Origin: Polytrichum commune
Taxonomy: Eukaryota; Streptophyta; Polytrichopsida; Polytrichales; Polytrichaceae
Reading direction: 5' to 3'
Assembly: GCA_950295325.1 (NCBI GenBank)
Contig: OX485809.1
Coordinates: 25,918,001 to 25,978,000, forward strand
Length of the DNA: 60,000 nucleotides
Shown here: one piece after another, positions 55,001 through 60,000 of the stretch
Layout: each line of letters starts with the position of its first letter
Position numbering within the stretch: the first letter of the stretch is position 1
Position numbers and translations under genes: made by a program
The notes under the pieces: model-generated
Seen by the model: only the letters and a program-made list of their open reading frames with translations
Told to the model about the DNA's origin: nothing
The model's database searches: none

Positions 55001-57388
55001 TCACGACGAAGACCTTGCAGAGTGGAATCCATACACTCCTTCACACGCCCCCCAGTGTCTTTTCCCGCCTGGACTCCGGGGAGAAACCTTGTGTCCATGT
55101 ACGCGTGCAGGACTAGTGCAAACACTGTCCCACCACTGATCTTGTAGTTGTTGTCAATAGACAACACGACATGCTCGGGTGTAACCTCGGTATTATGTGT
55201 ACCTAAAATATTCCTCACTCCTTCTTTAAACCGGTCCGGAATAGGTACTCTCTTCCTTGTGGGGTTCATAGCGCCAAGAAGGTACTCCGCTCCAAGCAAG
55301 TCTACAAGTCGTTCTCGCTGGAGTTTACCAAACTTATTCGCATACTTCCATACTCTCCAACAATCACGATCAATGGTCTCTTTCTGATCGACGTGAACAA
55401 TGTACAATGGAGTCGGTTCTAGACACTGTGCCATCGCGATATAAGTTTCATTCTTCTTTTTCCTGTTCATCGCCCAATCGCGCACAGTCTTCAAGGTATG
55501 TCGAGGGTGCTCCTCTCCATCTCTGGTGGTGAGGATTTGATTCGCTGCCATGTCGAGCTCCATCTCTGTCAAGCCCCGAAATTGTTTCAGGTCGTTCTTG
55601 ACCACCTTCTTCGACTTAAACCCCTTTGTCTCTTTCATAAGAGCTCCGGTCTTCGGGTCTACATAGTCACCACTCTCGTAATCCTTGAATATCCGCTCCC
55701 ACTTCCTCCATATGTCATCGCTCAATACAGGCAAGACATGCTCCATGATCAGGTTGGTCTCCTTCTCCACGCGGAACGTCCACATGACGCACGTAATAAA
55801 TGTCTGTATCAAACACCGGCAATGTATCAATCTCTATGAAAAAAACCTCCATGTATTTCTAGCAATCACCAACAACATGATAGTCGCCCACGGGTGAACA
55901 CCCGTGGGAGTCACAGAAATGAGAAATTCAAAAGTCACAGGTTTGAAAAATACCTTCCACTTCTTAAAAGCTTTCGTGTTGCTGGCCTTCTCGCGTACAG
56001 TTCGGTCAGGTCTTCCTCGCCTAATCCAGGTCTTCCTAGCGTGCTGAATGCACTCCGTAAATGACGGAAAGTGCTTCATGTACTCACTATCCAGGTTCAG
56101 AACACTAGAGAGGTGGAACAGAGGGTCGTCATCACCTTCAGGGGTCCAGACCACATTACAAGGCCATTTCGAGAAAAACCTCTTCACCTCATCTGTGCTG
56201 CTAGGGTCATTCACATACTCCAGACAGGCTGCTAACGTGTGCTGTCCATTTACCACGTGGAACGATTTGTCCTTCACCTCCTCAAAATTGAATGGTTTAG
56301 TTCGCCTATCCGAAGGAACGATTGTCAAGAAGTTGGGATGAATCTTCGGAATGAAGGCATAGTTGAATAACCATGTCTTGATCTCCTTCAAATGCGCCTC
56401 GGATATGGGTCGGTAATTATACCCTGCATCTCCCCGCTCTATATTGTCAATATTGACATAGCCATTCACGCCTTCACCGAATATCCACACCCTTTGGTAC
56501 TTGTTCTTGAACAACTCCATATCCATCAACCTATCGCCAACCGATTTGTCTGGAGGCCCATGCATTGATCGCTTGGGAATCTTCTCGAGTTCAAGAAATG
56601 GACTATCCTCGGGCGTTTTCTTCTTGCCTCTCTTGGAGACAACATCCTGGCCGTCAGTGTCTTCGACAATCAGTGGTTGTCCTTCATCGGGTCTCGTCTT
56701 CTTCCTAGACGAGGTGGCACGTACATCAGCAAGATCCTTCCTCTTGCCATCGCGGATTTCCTTCTTCTTCAAAGATGCTTCCAACCTTGCCGCCTTTGCC
56801 TCCTCAACTATAACCTTCACTCGTGCTAGAGCAGACTTGTAGTCCTGCTCGATCATTACTGACCTCTCCTCCACGGACTTCGTGTGCACATTGGTCTCGC
56901 AATATAGTATACAATAGGTGAGGAAATCACCGTTCAATAAGCGGATGTTCTCTCCCTCATTGTTGAGCTCTTCATTCACATCCGCATATGAGAAAGTCTC
57001 CACGAGTGCTGCAACCTTGAAGTCCTTCTTCCGTTCAGGCGACTTGCACATTATCAATACCCGGCTCCCATCCGCTTGAATGTCCAGTACATGTTTTGCC
57101 TTCATGTGCTTTCTCCATGTGGAATTGGGCCCAGTCCTCGTGTAAAGCGAGAGCACCGTTGTCTCTCCGAAACCACTATACTGCATGAACCATTGCAAAT
57201 CTGGGCCCAAAACTTCAACATCGTAATTCACCCGTCTGCCCACACCTCCCGATACTGTAGAAGACAATGCACATGTTAGTACTCAGCATAGCCCAATATT
57301 ATCACGGATTCTATAACTCATATAACATTGACGTGGACATAGGTATTGTGGTTATACCTTTACGGGCTGTTTGCTTAGTTCTTGCCAT
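52022..57388 (-). CDS. histone H3 tail-mimic / ParB-like domain protein (six exons, ~1509 aa)
   Basis: Predicted exons are 57388-57358, 57254-55954, 55803-54541, 54256-52484, 52397-52307 and 52092-52022. All junctions are GT-AG, all phases fit, and the summed CDS is 4530 nt. Exon 1 encodes MARTKQTARK, exactly the start of histone H3, from an ATG in GAGATGG context with an in-frame TGA three codons upstream. Joined to exon 2 it reads on as VSGGVGRR, which keeps the H3 pattern at G12, G13 and R17. Residues about 255-365 look like a ParB/sulfiredoxin-type fold: RPISEAHLKEI, then FHVVNGQHTLAACLEYV at 343-358. SSRKKTRP and KRGKKKTP are candidate nuclear signals. Residues 445-865 are unrecognised. 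Exon 4 has a long Glu-rich acidic tract and, in frame, a palindrome copy encoding PHGCSPVG. The least certain junction is exon 4/5 (86-nt intron). A nuclear, chromatin-linked role is inference. Confidence 0.7.
52148..52169. repeat. 22-bp palindrome, perfect copy (intron 5)
   Basis: Arms CCCACGGGTG and CACCCGTGGG around AA, in the intron between 52306 and 52093 of the ParB-like gene. Confidence 0.95.
52251..52272. repeat. 22-bp palindrome, perfect copy (intron 5, TT centre)
   Basis: Same arms with TT in the centre, so opposite orientation. It is the second copy in the same intron, 81 bp from the first. Confidence 0.95.
53769..53790. repeat. 22-bp palindrome, perfect copy inside coding exon 4
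   Basis: Lies in the coding frame of the ParB-like gene, contributing P-H-G-C-S-P-V-G between a Val and a Gly-Glu repeat. It adds no stop. Total insert length relative to an ancestral exon cannot be judged here. Confidence 0.95.
54413..54434. repeat. 22-bp palindrome, perfect copy (intron 3, TT centre)
   Basis: Sits in the intron 54540-54257. The dyad extends to a further GG/CC pair, and AACCAGG / CCTGGTT flanks make a longer imperfect hairpin. Confidence 0.95.
55887..55908. repeat. 22-bp palindrome, perfect copy (intron 2)
   Basis: Sits in the intron 55953-55804 of the ParB-like gene, AA centre. Confidence 0.95.
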
Positions 57389-57569
57389 CTCAATTCAAAT
57401 GAGAGAACACTTCGACACCTCTATGTACCTGAATAAAACACCAACTGTCTATCACATGTTTATGTCTAAAACCTTCAAATGCTTACAGAGACACACCAAA
57501 TTTGTCTACATAGAAAATCAAAAAGACATTTATCAAACAAAATCTCCCACCCTGGTGAGTGCAAAGGCT

Positions 57570-57671
57570 CACGGGTGAACACCCGTGGGCACTCCTAACC
57601 AGGTGAGTGCAAAGGCCCACGGGTGAACACCCGTGGGCACTTTCAACCAGATGAGGGGAGAGGCCCACGGG
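57570..57671. repeat. tandem cluster of two palindromes plus a half-site upstream of the ParB-like gene
   Basis: Palindromes at about 57570-57589 (one arm mismatch) and 57617-57638 (perfect) lie in 47-bp direct repeats that also share GGTGAGTGCAAAGGC and a CACT...AACCA flank. A half copy (CCCACGG) follows at 57664. The cluster lies 180-280 bp upstream of the H3-like start codon, in a promoter or 5' UTR position. Confidence 0.9.
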
Positions 57672-57829
57672 AGGGCTGATTTTTCACAAAAACACTATAT
57701 TCGTTAAATTGAGACTTTTTGGGCATTTTGAGACATTCACAAAAATAAGAACAAGGATAAATGGAACACATATTGGAGAAAGTTGTAAGATGCGAACACT
57801 TTGAAGCGGGTGTTTAGAACAAGATCCCC

Positions 57830-58110
57830 ATTAATAACTCATATTTGGGATTGTTTAGGGTGGGCAATCCAAACCTTAGGCCAAGTTGAAGGGGAAATCT
57901 TAAAACATTCATATTATCGCACAAAAACTTGTATGAATATGGTTTAGGTAGGGCAATCCAAACCATAGATCATATTGAAGGGGAAATATGTGAACCAATA
58001 TAATATAACATACAAAATATTCCAAACTCATATTTGTGATGGTTTAGGTAGGGCAATCCAAACCTTAGACCATATGGAAGGGAAAATCATGTGACACTTA
58101 TATTATTGCA
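57830..58110. repeat. three diverged ~90-bp tandem repeats
   Basis: Each unit has a core of the type GGTTTAGGTAGGGCAATCCAAACC followed by TAGACCATATGGAAGGGGAAAT, then an AT-rich tail. The cores start near 57852, 57937 and 58040. Many substitutions separate the units. Function unknown; part of the upstream region of the ParB-like gene. Confidence 0.7.
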
Positions 58111-58265
58111 AAAAAAACATACAAAGTGTGGCATGTAAAATGCATAGCATGCTAACACCACACATCCATTGGATAGTGCGACCCAAAATGTTCTTGCCTA
58201 TGGCCCACAACCCTACGCCTACTATGGCCTATCTAGCCTCGGAGACTACCTCTTTTTCTTTTGCT

Positions 58266-59046
58266 TCATTTTCTTTTGCTTTTTTTTTCTTTTGCCTCTT
58301 TTTCTTTTGCCTCTTTTTCTTTTGCTGCGGCTTCTTTTGCTCGCATTGCTTCAACATTCCTGAAAATCTCCGCCCCGCGACTATAGCCATTCTTGGGGTG
58401 ACCGCCATCAAAAACACATTTTGGATTCCGTCGGCAGCCCGAATTATACGACGAAGAATTCGAATACGATGAAGTGGACTGTCTTGCATTTCTGGTCATG
58501 GAGTAGAAACGCTCCAACTCGACGGACGCACTAGCCCGCATAGGTTTACGGGTGGGAGCAACCTGCAACGCGTCAATGCAAGAACACACGTGTTAGTTTA
58601 GGGAGGAAGACCCAAACGTGTCACACGTTCATTTTTTAAGTGCCGGATGATTGTAATGCGCGGTTAACCATGTTTGGGGGGGGGGGGTTCACCTTGTCAC
58701 CGGGGGCGTTCCCGTCGGAGTCGGCGAGGAGGGGCAATGCGTCCCGCAAAGGAATAGGAAGGGTGCCACTCTTCGTAGGCCGAGCGTCCATCCGCAGCCG
58801 CCGTTGAGGTGTACTACTGCTGCCGGGCCGAGACGGGGACGTCCGGACGCATTTGCGATTTATGCCCTTGAGCGGCGACGGGGACGGAGATGGCCGGAAG
58901 ATTTGCTTGGGTGGGGGGCTATCGACGACGCCGGCGTCGATAGGCTCCTTGGAGTAGTCGATGGTGGACGCGGCATCGTAGACGGTCTCGTAGAAGAAGC
59001 TCCCCAAGTTTGATTCGCTGACGATCTCAATCGAGGGCTCCAAACG
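58266..59046 (-). CDS. coiled-coil protein gene, copy 2 (two exons visible)
   Basis: Exon 59046-58693 follows an acceptor after a T-rich tract (TTTTTTGCGCCAG) and ends GACAAG before GTGAAC. Exon 58562-58266 starts GTT GCT CCC after GTTGCAG. Both sides are phase 0. The protein is Ser/Pro-rich at first (VDSPPPKQIFRPSPSPSP; SRPGSSSTPQRR), then has SSYNSGCRRNPKC and a Lys/Glu/Ala-rich C-terminal helix. Order, splice phase and the NSGC-plus-helix ending resemble the split gene at 15567-15830/50300-50579. The acceptor could instead be intronic noise, with a start at the ATG at 59130, or the gene could be joined to the HAD gene upstream. Function unknown. Confidence 0.5.
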
Positions 59047-59165
59047 CTGGCGCAAAAAAGGAAACAAAACAAAACCCAAGGGGAGGGGGGGAGGGGGGAG
59101 CATGTGAAAATCGATATACAATTGAGGCATAATATATCACACACAATGGCACACCATGTAGTATC

Positions 59166-60000
59166 TCAAATGAGTTTATTATATTTCGCGTGAGCGTACA
59201 ACTCTCTGTACATATAGTCCTTCGGATCCATGTATCTTTCGCCTATCGGATTACAACTAAGGAACCGGGGCACGGGTAGTCCGCTCCCCACGAGCGTTTG
59301 AATGTACTTAAGTAGGTCTAACAAAAAGCGGTCTCGGACCTTCTCGACCGTCCACGTGGGGCAAACTATGAAGTTCGAGGTCGGGTTCAAAATGTTTTTG
59401 GAAGCGCTGTCGTCCACCATCAACGTGTTGTCACGGGTGGGGCGAACGTCGTAGGGACAGCCGACCATGGTCGGACGCTGGTCCCATACGACTGGCTTCA
59501 AGACCTTAAGAAATTGGTTTACGGCGGGGTTGTTGGGCTTTTTCACAACCCTGCCCTCGGGGGTGTATAACGTTCTACAAGAGTCCTGTCCTAGGACCAA
59601 GCACGGGGGTTGGAGTCCCTTGAAGATGAACTCCACGACGGCCTGGGTGTTCTCGGACTTCATGGAGCTCCACACGATCACCCACCATTTGGATAGGGCG
59701 ACCTGCAGGAAGCGCCGAAGCCACGGGCGGAGGTACACTAGCTTGCTTTTGATGTACGCGGGGGGACCATCGTAGTTGGCGTCCTCGGGCTTGCAGAAAG
59801 GCACCGTGGGGACCCTCGGACAATGCACGCACTGGACAAGGACCCCGTTGAGGTCTAGCACCAGGAACCGGGTCTTGGGAGGCGAAGGTGGCGAGGGCAA
59901 AATCGGGGGGACCACCGCGCTGTCCTCCACACTCCTCGGAGAGGATCGGTGGGGAGCTGCGACGCTATGCTCCGAACCCTGCGGCGACGAGCGAGAGAAG
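59166..60000 (-). CDS. FCP1/NIF-type HAD-like protein, copy 2 (5' end beyond window)
   Basis: The frame is open from the window edge through a Ser/Pro/Arg-rich leader to TGA at 59166. HAD motifs are RFLVLDLNGVLV (motif I), VIVWSSM (motif II) and TLMVDDSASKN (motif IV). The layout matches the NIF/FCP1 CTD-phosphatase domain, but motif I has Asn at the second catalytic Asp, as in copy 1. This protein and copy 1 share ILxSP...LVLDxNGxLV, the WSS block, GQ(D/E)xCxTL and the VDDS block, so they are diverged paralogues. GC content is clearly higher than in the rest of the window. Confidence 0.8.
   Translation of the reverse strand, partial: FSRSSPQGSEHSVAAPHRSSPRSVEDSAVVPPILPSPPSPPKTRFLVLDLNGVLVQCVHCPRVPTVPFCKPEDANYDGPPAYIKSKLVYLRPWLRRFLQVALSKWWVIVWSSMKSENTQAVVEFIFKGLQPPCLVLGQDSCRTLYTPEGRVVKKPNNPAVNQFLKVLKPVVWDQRPTMVGCPYDVRPTRDNTLMVDDSASKNILNPTSNFIVCPTWTVEKVRDRFLLDLLKYIQTLVGSGLPVPRFLSCNPIGERYMDPKDYMYRELYAHAKYNKLI

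Larger units (their letters stand above)
57389..58265. other. intergenic region upstream of the ParB-like gene
   Basis: Holds the promoter of the ParB-like gene and the 3' end of the upstream coiled-coil gene. Contents: the palindrome cluster (57570-57671), the ~90-bp tandem repeats (57830-58110) and otherwise AT-rich DNA with no supportable gene. Confidence 0.4.

Noticed and set aside
14989-57671. CRISPR array made of the palindromic repeats
   Set aside because: The copies are irregularly spaced, occur in both orientations in a eukaryotic locus, and no cas-like gene is present.

Overview
The window looks like nuclear DNA of a land plant. The evidence is two intact Ty3/Gypsy LTR retrotransposon families of the plant non-chromodomain (Tat/Athila-like) type, a Transposase_32-like domain, short GT-AG introns and a Pogo/Tigger transposase remnant. 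The host proteins (a ParB-like domain protein and FCP1/NIF-type HAD proteins) suggest a non-seed plant, but that is only a guess. All splice models were read by eye and no search or full alignment was run.

Layout. Bases 1-15,500 are gene-poor and AT-rich. They hold a Tigger-like transposase remnant (about 1982-2420), a small basic ORF (6235-6516, minus), a 1.25-kb foldback structure (about 6960-8215), and a 1.65-kb element with about 430-bp terminal inverted repeats around a captured, stop-interrupted coding fragment (12408-14060). From 15,831 to 50,294 lies one 34.46-kb insertion. Its outer part is a roughly 14.4-kb LTR retrotransposon with 1745-bp LTRs and the target duplication GAAAG. It carries two small 5' ORFs, gag, pol and an extra 962-aa sense ORF after pol. 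A tandem array of a second element is nested in it at 18,415-38,513, with target duplication CTTAC. The array reads LTR-gag/pol-LTR-gag/pol-LTR with a 9103-bp unit, and the two 2079-aa polyproteins are identical.

From 50,300 to 60,000 the host genes all lie on the minus strand. They are (i) the 5' part of a coiled-coil gene whose last exon is split by the 34-kb insertion (remainder at 15,567-15,830), (ii) an FCP1-like HAD gene (51,105-51,887), (iii) a six-exon gene (57,388-52,022) predicted to encode about 1509 aa, (iv) a paralogue-like copy of the coiled-coil gene (58,266-59,046), and (v) a second FCP1-like HAD gene that runs off the window end (59,166-60,000).

Most striking is gene (iii). 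Its first coding exon encodes MARTKQTARK, exactly the start of histone H3, and joins in phase to VSGGVGRR. The rest has a ParB/sulfiredoxin-like segment with a VVNGQHT motif, basic stretches and a long acidic tract. The gene and its flanks are studded with a 22-bp near-perfect palindrome (10-bp arms CCCACGGGTG / CACCCGTGGG around AA). Copies sit upstream of the gene, in three of its five introns, and once in frame in an exon. I saw none in the retrotransposons. A ParB-like protein with an H3-tail mimic, encoded in a locus full of parS-like palindromes, is the best candidate here for an undescribed system. The link between protein and repeats is inference.
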